Of a stretch of DNA of 5,513 bases, positions 1-5,513 are shown piece by piece. The notes under the pieces were generated by a model. The model was given only the letters and a program-made list of their open reading frames with translations, was not told the origin of the DNA and did no database searches. A program made the translations under genes and the position numbers. The DNA is from an uncultured Pseudomonas sp. (GTDB taxonomy: Bacteria > Pseudomonadota > Gammaproteobacteria > Pseudomonadales > Pseudomonadaceae), in assembly GCA_946886875.1 (NCBI GenBank), contig CAMPJN010000272.1, positions 1 to 5,513 of the forward strand, in the 5' to 3' direction. Each line of letters opens with the position of its first letter. The first letter of the stretch is position 1.

Positions 1-366
1 AGCCTGACCTTCGGCTCCCTGGCGCTCGGCGCCACGCCCTGGCAGACCCTGACCCGGGTGGTGATTCTGACCGCCAGCCCAGGGATCTTCTCGGCAGTGA
101 TGATCGGCATGGGCCGCGCCGTCGGCGAAACCATGATCGTGCTGATGGCCACCGGCAACACCGCAATCATGGACATGAGCGTCTTCGAAGGCCTGCGGAC
201 CCTGGCGGCCAACGTGGCGGTGGAAATGCCGGAATCGGAAGTCGGTGGCACCCATTACCGTGTGCTGTTCCTCTCGGCGCTAGTACTGCTCGGTTTCACC
301 TTCGTCATGAACACCCTGGCAGAACTGGTGCGCCAGCGTCTGCGCGTCAAGTACGCTTCGCTCTAA
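1..366 (+). CDS. pstC: Phosphate ABC transporter permease PstC (3' end only, partial)
   Basis: This is the C-terminal 121 residues of PstC, one of the two inner-membrane permease subunits of the high-affinity phosphate importer PstSCAB. The reading frame is open from base 1 and ends at TAA 364-366. The fragment begins inside the cytoplasmic EAA loop ([17 protein letters not shown]), which docks onto the ATPase PstB. It continues through ASPGIFSAVMIGMGRAVGETM, a typical PstC stretch with the conserved R..GE. It then runs through a polar periplasmic loop (about residues 60-85 of the fragment) to a final membrane helix (LFLSALVLLGFTFVMNTLAELV) and a short basic tail. The loop GSLALGAT occurs identically in the neighbouring PstA, which helps confirm the paralogous permease pair. 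The stop lies 15 bp before the pstA ATG, so the two are co-transcribed and probably translationally coupled. The start and most of the protein lie outside the window. Confidence 0.96.
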   Translation, partial: SLTFGSLALGATPWQTLTRVVILTASPGIFSAVMIGMGRAVGETMIVLMATGNTAIMDMSVFEGLRTLAANVAVEMPESEVGGTHYRVLFLSALVLLGFTFVMNTLAELVRQRLRVKYASL

Positions 367-371
367 GGTTT

Positions 372-378
372 GGGAAGG
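372..378 (+). promoter_or_regulatory. Shine-Dalgarno sequence of pstA
   Basis: GGGAAGG lies just upstream of ATG 382, with 3 nt between the AAGG core and the ATG, which is short but workable. It favours ATG 382 over the in-frame TTG at 370. That TTG would overlap this purine tract and has only the AAGG of the pstC stop region (365-368) immediately before it. Confidence 0.6.
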
Positions 379-381
379 TAT

Positions 382-2058
382 ATGTCCGTGAAACAGAACA
401 ACCTGAAAACCTGGTTCAAGAGCGGTACGCCCTGGATCTGGATGAACGCCGGCGCGGTATCGATCGCGGTGATCATGACCCTGGGCCTGATGCTGGTGAT
501 CGCCATACGCGGTCTTGGCCACTTCTGGCCGGCCGATATCGTCGAGGTCGACTACCAGGTGCCTGGCCAGGAAGCCAAGGTGATGGCCGGCGAAATCACC
601 CAGATCGAAGAAGTGCCGCGTGCGCGGCTCGCAGCTGCCGGTCTGCCGGTGAGCGACGAGGGCGGCGAGTTCATGACCCGCGAGCTGTTCAAGGTGGGTA
701 ACCGCGACATCTACGGCGCGGATTTCACCTGGGTGGTCGGCGAGTGGCTGAGCAATCAGCGCACCCCGGAAAACCTCACTGCCTTCGAGCGCCGCGAGTG
801 GGGCAACTTCTATGGTTACCTGGTCAACGTCAAGGAAAGTGGCGAACTGGTTGCCGAAGGTGAAGCCAGTTGGCCGGCGCTGCAGGAGCGCCTCGAACGC
901 GTCGAGCAGCTGCACAAGCAGCTGGTGCGTTTGGAGAAGAAAGACATCGGCCGGATCAACTCCGGACTCGAACGCCTGCGCCTGAAAACCCGCAAGCTGG
1001 AGCTGCAAGGCAAGCTGGACGCCACCGCGCAGGCCGACCTGGATGCCGAACGGGCTCAATGGGACGCCGAATACAAGGTACTGGAAGAGCAGCTGATCGG
1101 GCTCAACCAGGCGTTCAACCGCGACAGCGTGACGGTCAAAACCGTCGACGGACGCGAAGTCAGCCTGAGCCTGGGTAAAGTGGTACGGGCCTTCCGCCCC
1201 AACGCCATGGGCACCTTCGACAAGCTGGGTTTCTACGGCGCCAAGTTGTGGGAGTTCGTCAGCGAAGACCCGCGCGAGGCCAACACCGAGGGCGGTATCT
1301 TCCCGGCGATTTTCGGCACCGTGATGATGACCCTGATCATGGCGGTGATCGTCACTCCGTTCGGCGTGGTCGCGGCCATCTACCTGCGTGAATACGCCAA
1401 GCAGGGGCCGCTGACCCGGGTGATCCGCATCGCGGTGAACAACCTGGCCGGCGTCCCGGCGATTGTCTACGGCGTGTTCGGTCTGGGCTTCTTCGTCTAT
1501 GTGCTGGGGGGCTCGCTGGACCGCATGTTCTTCCCGGAATCGGCACCGGCACCGACCTTCGGCACCCCGGGCCTGCTCTGGGCCTCGCTGACCCTGGCGA
1601 TTCTGACCCTGCCGGTGGTGATAGTCGCGACCGAGGAAGGTCTGTCGCGGATTCCCCGCGCGGTACGCGAAGGTTCCCTGGCCCTGGGCGCGACCAAGGT
1701 AGAGACCCTGTGGCGGGTGGTGCTGCCGATGGCCAGCCCGGCGATGATGACCGGCCTGATTCTCGCCGTGGCCCGTGCCGCCGGCGAAGTGGCGCCGCTG
1801 ATGCTGGTGGGGGTGGTCAAGCTGGCGCCGAGTTTGCCGCTGGATGCCAATTACCCTTACCTGCACCTCGACCAGAAGATCATGCACCTGGGCTTCCATA
1901 TCTACGACGTCGGCTTCCAGAGCCCCAACGTCGAGGCCGCACGCCCTCTGGTATATGCCACGGCGCTGCTGCTGGTGTTGGTGATCGTAGTGCTGAACTT
2001 CAGTGCGGTGATGATCCGCAACCACCTGCGCGAGAAGTACAAGGCGCTGGATCATTGA
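382..2058 (+). CDS. pstA: Phosphate ABC transporter permease PstA, long form with extra domain
   Basis: This is the second inner-membrane permease subunit of the PstSCAB phosphate importer. From ATG 382 it is 558 residues, nearly twice the roughly 300 of E. coli PstA. TM1 is at about 22-46. An additional soluble segment spans about 47-303 and includes a charged, heptad-like coiled coil at about 167-245 ([20 protein letters not shown] onward). The usual permease core follows: TM segments near 309-336, 350-378, 398-417, 452-480 and 521-543. The EAA loop ([20 protein letters not shown], 428-447) contacts PstB, and [14 protein letters not shown] follows at 464-477. The insert is probably periplasmic, because it follows TM1 and precedes the core helices, but that is inferred. 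Long PstA/PstC proteins are, to my knowledge, usual in Pseudomonas, so this is not a fusion artefact. An in-frame TTG at 370 would add four residues. The gene starts 15 bp after pstC and is followed by a 100-bp repeat-containing spacer before pstB. Confidence 0.95.
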   Translation: MSVKQNNLKTWFKSGTPWIWMNAGAVSIAVIMTLGLMLVIAIRGLGHFWPADIVEVDYQVPGQEAKVMAGEITQIEEVPRARLAAAGLPVSDEGGEFMTRELFKVGNRDIYGADFTWVVGEWLSNQRTPENLTAFERREWGNFYGYLVNVKESGELVAEGEASWPALQERLERVEQLHKQLVRLEKKDIGRINSGLERLRLKTRKLELQGKLDATAQADLDAERAQWDAEYKVLEEQLIGLNQAFNRDSVTVKTVDGREVSLSLGKVVRAFRPNAMGTFDKLGFYGAKLWEFVSEDPREANTEGGIFPAIFGTVMMTLIMAVIVTPFGVVAAIYLREYAKQGPLTRVIRIAVNNLAGVPAIVYGVFGLGFFVYVLGGSLDRMFFPESAPAPTFGTPGLLWASLTLAILTLPVVIVATEEGLSRIPRAVREGSLALGATKVETLWRVVLPMASPAMMTGLILAVARAAGEVAPLMLVGVVKLAPSLPLDANYPYLHLDQKIMHLGFHIYDVGFQSPNVEAARPLVYATALLLVLVIVVLNFSAVMIRNHLREKYKALDH

Positions 2059-2063
2059 ATCTG

Positions 2064-2134
2064 AGCTGCAAGCCTTAAGCCCTGACCTTCAAATGAAGCG
2101 AGCGGCTGTTGACTTGTCGCTTGTAGCTTGCAGC
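2064..2134. repeat. Nested inverted repeat in the pstA-pstB spacer (REP-like)
   Basis: The outer arms GCTGCAAGC (2065-2073) and GCTTGCAGC (2126-2134) are perfectly complementary over 9 bp. Inside them, AAGCGA (2096-2101) pairs with TCGCTT (2117-2122). The element sits wholly between the pstA stop and the pstB ribosome-binding site. The motif TGTCGCTTGTAGCTTGCAGC resembles, from memory, a repeat commonly scattered between genes in Pseudomonas genomes. There is no T-run, so it is not a canonical terminator. It may instead shape mRNA stability or translation across the junction. Confidence 0.55.
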
Positions 2135-2147
2135 AGTAGCTGTGAAC

Positions 2148-2153
2148 GGAGTG
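2148..2153 (+). promoter_or_regulatory. Shine-Dalgarno sequence of pstB
   Basis: GGAGTG lies 5 nt before ATG 2159. It decides the start of pstB: the upstream in-frame ATG at 2093 has no purine-rich tract before it and lies inside the spacer repeat. Confidence 0.75.
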
Positions 2154-2158
2154 AAACC

Positions 2159-2992
2159 ATGCAGCATGAAACCCAGACCCACGGCATCGATATTTCCGCC
2201 TTGGGCCGCGACAGAAAGAGCCTCGACCTGGCCAGCGAGCACGTCGCCATCCAGGTGCCGGGCCTGAACCTGTACTACGGCGAGAAGCAGGCGTTGTTCG
2301 ACGTTCAGCTGAACATCCCCAAGCAGCGCGTGACCGCCTTTATCGGCCCGTCTGGTTGCGGCAAGTCGACCCTGCTGCGCACCTTCAACCGGATGAACGA
2401 TCTGGTCGACGGCTGCCGCGTGGAAGGCGAGATCAACCTCGACGGCAAGAACATCTACCGCAAGGGCGAGGATGTCGCCGAGTTGCGCCGTCGGGTCGGC
2501 ATGGTGTTCCAGAAACCCAACCCGTTCCCCAAAAGCATTTACGAGAACGTGGTCTACGGCCTGCGCATCCAGGGCATCAAGCAGAAGCGCGTGCTCGACG
2601 AGGCGGTGGAGTGGGCGCTGAAAAGCGCGGCGCTGTGGGATGAGGTCAAGGACCGCCTGCACGAGTCGGCTCTCGGCCTGTCCGGCGGCCAGCAGCAGCG
2701 TCTGGTGATCGCCCGTACCGTGGCGGTGCAACCGGAAGTACTGCTGCTCGACGAACCCTGCTCGGCGCTTGATCCGATCTCGACGCTGAAAGTCGAAGAG
2801 CTGATCTACGAACTGAAATCCAAGTACACCATCGTCATCGTCACCCACAATATGCAGCAGGCGGCGCGAGTGTCGGACTACACGGCGTTCATGTACATGG
2901 GCAAGCTGATCGAGTACGGCGACACCGATACGCTGTTCACCAATCCGGCGAAGAAACAGACCGAAGACTACATCACCGGCCGTTATGGTTGA
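2159..2992 (+). CDS. pstB: Phosphate ABC transporter ATP-binding protein PstB
   Basis: This is the cytoplasmic ATPase that powers phosphate import through PstC/PstA. From ATG 2159 it is 277 residues, a normal length for PstB with a short N-terminal tail of about 25 residues. All ABC motifs are intact: Walker [10 protein letters not shown] (63-71), Q-loop Q118 in [16 protein letters not shown], signature LSGGQQQR (174-181), Walker B VLLLDEP (194-200) with catalytic E199, D-loop SALD (202-205) and H-loop H230 ([14 protein letters not shown]). FNRMNDL after Walker A and QKPNPFP are characteristic of PstB within the ABC family. The ATG at 2093 would add 22 residues ([16 protein letters not shown]...) encoded mostly by the spacer repeat, and lacks a ribosome-binding site, so I reject it. 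The gene lies 100 bp after pstA and 85 bp before phoU. Both gaps are filled by inverted repeats that could set the ratio of subunits after transcription. Confidence 0.98.
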   Translation: MQHETQTHGIDISALGRDRKSLDLASEHVAIQVPGLNLYYGEKQALFDVQLNIPKQRVTAFIGPSGCGKSTLLRTFNRMNDLVDGCRVEGEINLDGKNIYRKGEDVAELRRRVGMVFQKPNPFPKSIYENVVYGLRIQGIKQKRVLDEAVEWALKSAALWDEVKDRLHESALGLSGGQQQRLVIARTVAVQPEVLLLDEPCSALDPISTLKVEELIYELKSKYTIVIVTHNMQQAARVSDYTAFMYMGKLIEYGDTDTLFTNPAKKQTEDYITGRYG

Positions 2993-3001
2993 GCAGACCC
3001 C

Positions 3002-3051
3002 GTAGGGTGCGCCGAGCGCACCAAAGGGCTGGTGCGCTCGGCGCACCCTAC
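3002..3051. repeat. REPIN-like palindrome between pstB and phoU
   Basis: A perfect 21-bp inverted repeat (3002-3022 against 3031-3051) surrounds an 8-nt centre, AAAGGGCT. Each arm is also a palindrome of its own: GGTGCGC-CGA-GCGCACC at 3006-3022, and GGTGCGC-TCG-GCGCACC at 3031-3047. The DNA can therefore fold as one long hairpin or as two small ones. Two REP-like units in mirror orientation is the architecture of a REPIN/BIME. From memory, GTAGGGTGCGCC-type palindromes are dispersed between genes in Pseudomonas and other Proteobacteria. No T-run follows (ACACGCAGCTTTCG), so simple intrinsic termination is unlikely. Confidence 0.8.
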
Positions 3052-3064
3052 ACGCAGCTTTCGC

Positions 3065-3068
3065 GGAG
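3065..3068 (+). promoter_or_regulatory. Shine-Dalgarno sequence of phoU
   Basis: GGAG lies 9 nt before ATG 3078 and 13 nt downstream of the end of the long palindrome. The ribosome-binding site is thus just outside the predicted stem, so the stem need not block initiation. Confidence 0.65.
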
Positions 3069-3077
3069 CGAATTGGA

Positions 3078-3806
3078 ATGATCAACAAAGACAACCTCAC
3101 CCAGCATATCTCCCAGCAGTTCAACGCCGAGCTGGAGGAGGTGCGCAGTCATCTTCTGGCTATGGGCGGCCTGGTCGAGAAGCAGGTCAACGATGCGGTG
3201 ACCGCGCTGATCGACGCCGACTCCGGGTTGGCCCAGCAAGTGCGCGAGATCGACGATCAGATCAACCAGATGGAACGCAATATCGATGAGGAGTGCGTGC
3301 GCATTCTCGCTCGGCGCCAGCCGGCGGCATCCGATTTGCGCCTGATCATCAGCATTTCCAAATCGGTGATCGACCTCGAACGCATCGGCGACGAGGCGAC
3401 CAAGATCGCCAAGCGCGCGATTCTCCTCTGCGAAGAAGGCGAAGCGCCGCGTGGTTACGTCGAAGTGCGGCATATCGGCGATCAGGTGCGCAAGATGGTG
3501 CGCGAAGCGCTGGACGCTTTCGCCCGCTTCGACGCCGACCTGGCGCTGTCGGTGGCGCAGTACGACAAGACCGTCGATCGCGAATACAAAACCGCGCTGC
3601 GCGAACTGGTCACCTTCATGATGGAAGACCCGCGTTCGATCTCCCGGGTGCTCAATATCATCTGGGCGCTGCGTTCCCTGGAACGTATCGGCGACCACGC
3701 GCGCAACATCGCCGAACTGGTGATTTATCTGGTGCGCGGTACCGATGTGAAGCACATCGGTTTGACCCGCATGAAGGAAGAGGTCGAGGGCAAGGAAAAG
3801 CGCTAA
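3078..3806 (+). CDS. phoU: Phosphate signalling regulator PhoU
   Basis: PhoU is a cytoplasmic, all-helical protein that links the Pst transporter to the sensor kinase PhoR and keeps the Pho regulon off when phosphate is plentiful. The 242-residue product has the expected length and shows two tandem PhoU repeats of three-helix type. The metal-binding E/DxxxD motifs are clear in both halves: DLERIGDEATKIAKRA at about 99-114 and SLERIGDHARNIAELVIYL at about 200-218. The opening, HISQQFNAELEEVRSHLLAMGGLVEKQV, is typical of the gammaproteobacterial family. The gene is last in the pst block, 85 bp after pstB and beyond the REPIN-like element. It ends at TAA 3804-3806 and is followed by hairpins. 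No separate promoter is visible, so it probably depends on transcription from upstream. Confidence 0.98.
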   Translation: MINKDNLTQHISQQFNAELEEVRSHLLAMGGLVEKQVNDAVTALIDADSGLAQQVREIDDQINQMERNIDEECVRILARRQPAASDLRLIISISKSVIDLERIGDEATKIAKRAILLCEEGEAPRGYVEVRHIGDQVRKMVREALDAFARFDADLALSVAQYDKTVDREYKTALRELVTFMMEDPRSISRVLNIIWALRSLERIGDHARNIAELVIYLVRGTDVKHIGLTRMKEEVEGKEKR

Positions 3807-3851
3807 CCGGCCTAAAAGCCGCCGAGAGCGCTGGAGGCCGGTTCCGGCCTC
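3805..3851 (+). terminator. Two mutually exclusive hairpins after phoU (possible end of the pst transcript)
   Basis: AACCGGCCT (3805-3813) pairs perfectly with AGGCCGGTT (3835-3843), giving a 9-bp stem with a 21-nt loop that begins inside the phoU stop codon. The right arm can instead form a tighter hairpin with what follows: GAGGCCG (3834-3840), loop GTTC, CGGCCTC (3845-3851). The two folds compete for the same bases, a layout seen in attenuators. Only short T stretches follow, starting about 14 nt later at 3865-3867, so a classical rho-independent terminator is not convincing. The position at the end of the operon is the main support. Confidence 0.4.
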
Positions 3852-3865
3852 AAATGTCCGCGCCT

Positions 3866-3895
3866 TTGTCGTCTGGCTTTCTTTGCGGCTATGCT
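3866..3895 (+). promoter_or_regulatory. Candidate sigma-70-type promoter for the response regulator gene
   Basis: TTGTCG (3866-3871) and TATGCT (3890-3895) are separated by 18 bp. Each matches the -35/-10 consensus at 4 of 6 positions, including the important T, A and final T of the -10. Transcription would begin near 3902, shortly before the ribosome-binding site. This is a visual match only. Confidence 0.35.
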
Positions 3896-3910
3896 TAGGC
3901 CATTACAATA

Positions 3911-3914
3911 GGAG
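3911..3914 (+). promoter_or_regulatory. Shine-Dalgarno sequence of the response regulator gene
   Basis: GGAG lies 6 nt before ATG 3921, a good spacing that supports this start. The receiver domain begins three residues after the initiator methionine. Confidence 0.7.
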
Positions 3915-3920
3915 TGGCCG

Positions 3921-4826
3921 ATGAGCAAAGTCAGCGTGCTGGTGGTGGACGACGCAACCTTTATCCGTGACTTGGTGAAAAAGGGCCTGCGCGACCATTT
4001 TCCCGGCATCCGCATCGAAGAAGCCATCAATGGTCGTAAAGCCCAGCAGTTGCTCGGCCGGCAGAGTATCGATCTGATTCTTTGCGACTGGGAAATGCCC
4101 GAGCTGTCGGGGCTGGAGCTGCTCAGCTGGTGTCGCGAGCAGGACAGCCTGAAAACCACGCCCTTTATCATGGTCACCAGTCGCGGCGATAAAGAGAACG
4201 TGGTGCAGGCGATTCAGGCCGGAGTTTCCGACTTTATCGGCAAGCCGTTCTCCAACGAACAGTTGGTCACCAAGGTGAAGAAGGCCCTGCACCGAGCCGG
4301 CAAACTGCAGGCGCTGATGTCCAGCACCCCGCCGAAAATGCTCAGCAGCGGCAGCTTCGCCAACGACTCGTTATCCGCCCTGACCGCCGGCAAGGCCGAA
4401 GTGATCAAGCCCACCGCGGCACCGGTTGCGGCCGCCGCTTTCGCCAGCCCCGAGGCGGCGAAACCAGCGAAGGCCGCCAGTGCGCCGAGTGGGCGCGGTC
4501 AAGGCCAGCTGCGTTTGACTGCCGGCAGCATGGCCTGCGTGATCAAGACAATCAGCCTCAAGGAGGCGTTGTTGGTGGTGAAGCGCACCGAACAGCTGCC
4601 CCAGGTTCTGGAAAGCGCCGTGCTCGACCTGGAGCAGGGCGAAGCCTCGGAAACCGCGCGTCTGAACGGCTATTTGCATGCCGTCGCCGCCTTCGAGCCG
4701 AAACCCGACAGCGAATGGTTGCAGTTGACCTTCAGATTCGTCGACCGCGACCCGCAGAAACTCGATTACATATCCCGTTTGATCGCCCGTGGCACCGCGC
4801 AAAAGCATTTCAGTCCGGGGGCATAG
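3921..4826 (+). CDS. Orphan response regulator: CheY-like receiver plus PilZ-like C-terminal domain
   Basis: This is a 301-residue cytoplasmic two-component regulator. The receiver (about 4-128) is complete: acidic pocket D10-D11, phosphoacceptor D56 in LILCDWEMPELSG, switch threonine T86 (FIMVTSRGD) and K108 in FIGKPF. An Ala/Pro/Ser-rich linker follows at about 130-195. The C-terminal domain (about 196-297) has no helix-turn-helix, GGDEF, EAL or HD-GYP signature. Its pattern suggests a PilZ fold: ISLKEALLVVKRTEQLP, then LESAVLDLE, then WLQLTFRFVDRDPQKLDYIS. However, the c-di-GMP motifs are eroded, since DxSxxG reads T210-I-S212-L-K-E215 and no RxxxR is present. No partner kinase is in the window. 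The gene has its own candidate promoter and ribosome-binding site after the phoU hairpins. From memory it corresponds to the P. aeruginosa PA5364 family. The receiver is certain, but the PilZ assignment is a hypothesis. Confidence 0.9.
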   Translation: MSKVSVLVVDDATFIRDLVKKGLRDHFPGIRIEEAINGRKAQQLLGRQSIDLILCDWEMPELSGLELLSWCREQDSLKTTPFIMVTSRGDKENVVQAIQAGVSDFIGKPFSNEQLVTKVKKALHRAGKLQALMSSTPPKMLSSGSFANDSLSALTAGKAEVIKPTAAPVAAAAFASPEAAKPAKAASAPSGRGQGQLRLTAGSMACVIKTISLKEALLVVKRTEQLPQVLESAVLDLEQGEASETARLNGYLHAVAAFEPKPDSEWLQLTFRFVDRDPQKLDYISRLIARGTAQKHFSPGA

Positions 4827-4836
4827 GCTTTAGAGT

Positions 4837-4877
4837 TTCGTCACAGCCTGACGAACGTACCCTCGCGTAGCAGGGTA
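4837..4877. repeat. Two short perfect hairpins in the response regulator / M23 gene spacer
   Basis: TTCGTCA (4837-4843) and TGACGAA (4849-4855) form a perfect 7-bp inverted repeat around CAGCC. TACCCT (4858-4863) and AGGGTA (4872-4877) form a second 6-bp one around an 8-nt loop. They start about 10 bp after the stop codon and leave about 50 bp before the next ATG. No T-run follows either. The first could be a dimeric-repressor operator or a weak terminator stem. No convincing Pho box, and no promoter with both boxes, was found in 4827-4930. Confidence 0.4.
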
Positions 4878-4930
4878 AGCGCTGCTAGTCTTCAGGGTCC
4901 GGACACGCACATCACAAGATCCGAGTCACT

Positions 4931-5513
4931 ATGCTAGGGCGCCTGATATTTCTCTGCGGTTTGTTGGCCTTTACCGGTCCGGCAGCCGCCTTGACCATCT
5001 ACAAGTACACCGATGCCAATGGTGTGGTGACCTACACCGACCAGGCGGCGCCCGGTGCGCAGGTGTTCGTGTTCCGCGATCGCATGGTCGAGCGCCTGGA
5101 CAATCAGGTGAAGCTGGAAACCAAGAAGCACGAGGCCGGTGAAACCCTGTTGGTGCGCAACGACCTCTATGCGCCGGTGCAGATCGAACTGCGCCTGGAC
5201 AAAGTCGATAACGCCGTCGGTGCGCCGGCCAAGCCAATCAATTGGGTGCTGCCGCCGCGCAGCGCCATTCGCTTGGCGACCCTCGCTCGCCGCGACCCCA
5301 ATAAGCCGCTGAGCTATACGCCGAAACTACGCTACGCCCTCGGTGATCCGCGCCTGGTGCCGACGCAAAACAAGTACCCACTGCCGTGGCGCGGCGGGCC
5401 GTTTCGCCTGACCCAGGGCGCCAACGGCCAGTACAGCCACTTCACCCCGAAAGGCCGCTACGCGATGGACATCGCCATGCCCGAAGGCACCACGATAGTC
5501 GCGGCGCGCGGCG
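4931..5513 (+). CDS. Exported DUF4124 / M23 (LytM-like) peptidase-family protein, 3' truncated by window
   Basis: The first 194 codons are visible and the frame runs off the window edge. Residues 1-20 look like a Sec signal peptide (MLGRLIFLCGLLAFTGPAAA) with probable cleavage after AAA. C9 does not sit in a lipobox, so a lipoprotein is unlikely. A short DUF4124-type motif, IYKYTDANGVVTYTDQ, follows at 23-38, and then a beta-rich region with few landmarks. The first part of an M23 domain begins near residue 155 (FRLTQGANGQYSHFTPKGRYAMDIAMPEGTTIVAARG, written here in family terms as G..sHf...RYAmDiamPeGT.V.AArG). D180 is a probable zinc ligand and H170 its likely partner. The second HxH motif would lie beyond the window, so catalytic competence cannot be judged. 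M23 proteins cut peptidoglycan cross-links or, when degenerate, activate amidases. ATG 4931 is chosen because the signal peptide follows at once, although its ribosome-binding site (GAG, 4923-4925) is weak. Confidence 0.88.
   Translation, partial: MLGRLIFLCGLLAFTGPAAALTIYKYTDANGVVTYTDQAAPGAQVFVFRDRMVERLDNQVKLETKKHEAGETLLVRNDLYAPVQIELRLDKVDNAVGAPAKPINWVLPPRSAIRLATLARRDPNKPLSYTPKLRYALGDPRLVPTQNKYPLPWRGGPFRLTQGANGQYSHFTPKGRYAMDIAMPEGTTIVAARG

Noticed and set aside
280..2055. A 591-codon open frame on the minus strand opposite pstA
   Set aside because: It is a mirror of the GC-rich pstA coding frame. The translation is rich in His, Gln, Arg and Asp with no recognisable domain, and pstA is unambiguous on the other strand.
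2109..2142. TTGACT at 2109-2114 as a -35 box for an internal pstB promoter
   Set aside because: No acceptable -10 lies 16-19 bp downstream (AGCAGT/GCAGTA), and the bases belong to the inverted repeat.
2093..2158. Upstream ATG extending PstB by 22 residues
   Set aside because: It has no Shine-Dalgarno sequence, the extension is encoded by the spacer repeat, and ATG 2159 has GGAGTG at 5 nt.
3001..3060. Rho-independent terminator after pstB
   Set aside because: The stem is strong but no U-tract follows, phoU begins soon after, and the paired self-palindromic arms fit a REPIN-type repeat better.
2075..3124. A 349-codon minus-strand frame opposite pstB
   Set aside because: It is a shadow of pstB. 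It crosses the spacer repeat and the REPIN-like palindrome and shows no family motif.
4836..4858. Possible Pho box upstream of the M23 gene (GTCACAG / CTGACGA)
   Set aside because: A Pho box is a direct repeat of CTGTCAT-like units spaced 4 bp apart. Here the halves are inverted and share only GTCA.
4863..4891. Promoter with -10 TAGTCT (4886-4891) for the M23 gene
   Set aside because: The -10 is plausible, but the sequence 17 bp upstream (TCGCGT) does not resemble a -35, so I do not call it.

Overview
The window is a stretch of high-GC gammaproteobacterial chromosome. It carries the 3' part of a phosphate-specific transport (pst) operon, then phoU, and then two genes that appear to belong to a separate transcription unit. 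All genes are on the + strand and codon use is uniformly GC-rich. Three things point to Pseudomonas or a close relative: the protein sequences, the unusually long PstA, and the order pstC-pstA-pstB-phoU / response regulator / DUF4124-M23 protein. From memory, this order matches the P. aeruginosa locus PA5368-PA5363, where phoR and phoB lie a little further on. I cannot place the species.

Layout: 1-366 is the C-terminal end of pstC, cut by the window edge. 382-2058 is pstA, with a large extra domain between the first two membrane segments. 2059-2158 is a spacer holding nested inverted repeats. 2159-2992 is pstB. 2993-3077 is a spacer almost filled by a 50-bp palindrome that is itself two mirror-image REP-like hairpins. 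3078-3806 is phoU. 3807-3920 holds two mutually exclusive hairpins and a candidate promoter. 3921-4826 is an orphan response regulator with a CheY-like receiver and a C-terminal domain that looks like a degenerate PilZ fold. 4827-4930 holds two short hairpins. 4931-5513 is the start of an exported DUF4124/M23-peptidase-family protein that runs off the window.

How the genes work together: PstC and PstA form the inner-membrane channel and PstB is its ATPase. The phosphate-binding protein PstS is not in the window. PhoU couples transporter state to the PhoR/PhoB two-component system, so this block both imports phosphate and reports its availability. The response regulator and the cell-wall peptidase homologue have no proven role in phosphate metabolism. 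Their position next to the Pho genes is the main clue.

The annotation contains no clearly new system. The items most worth a second look are the degenerate PilZ-like output domain of the response regulator, the REPIN-like palindrome between pstB and phoU, the second repeat family between pstA and pstB, and the large coiled-coil insert in PstA.
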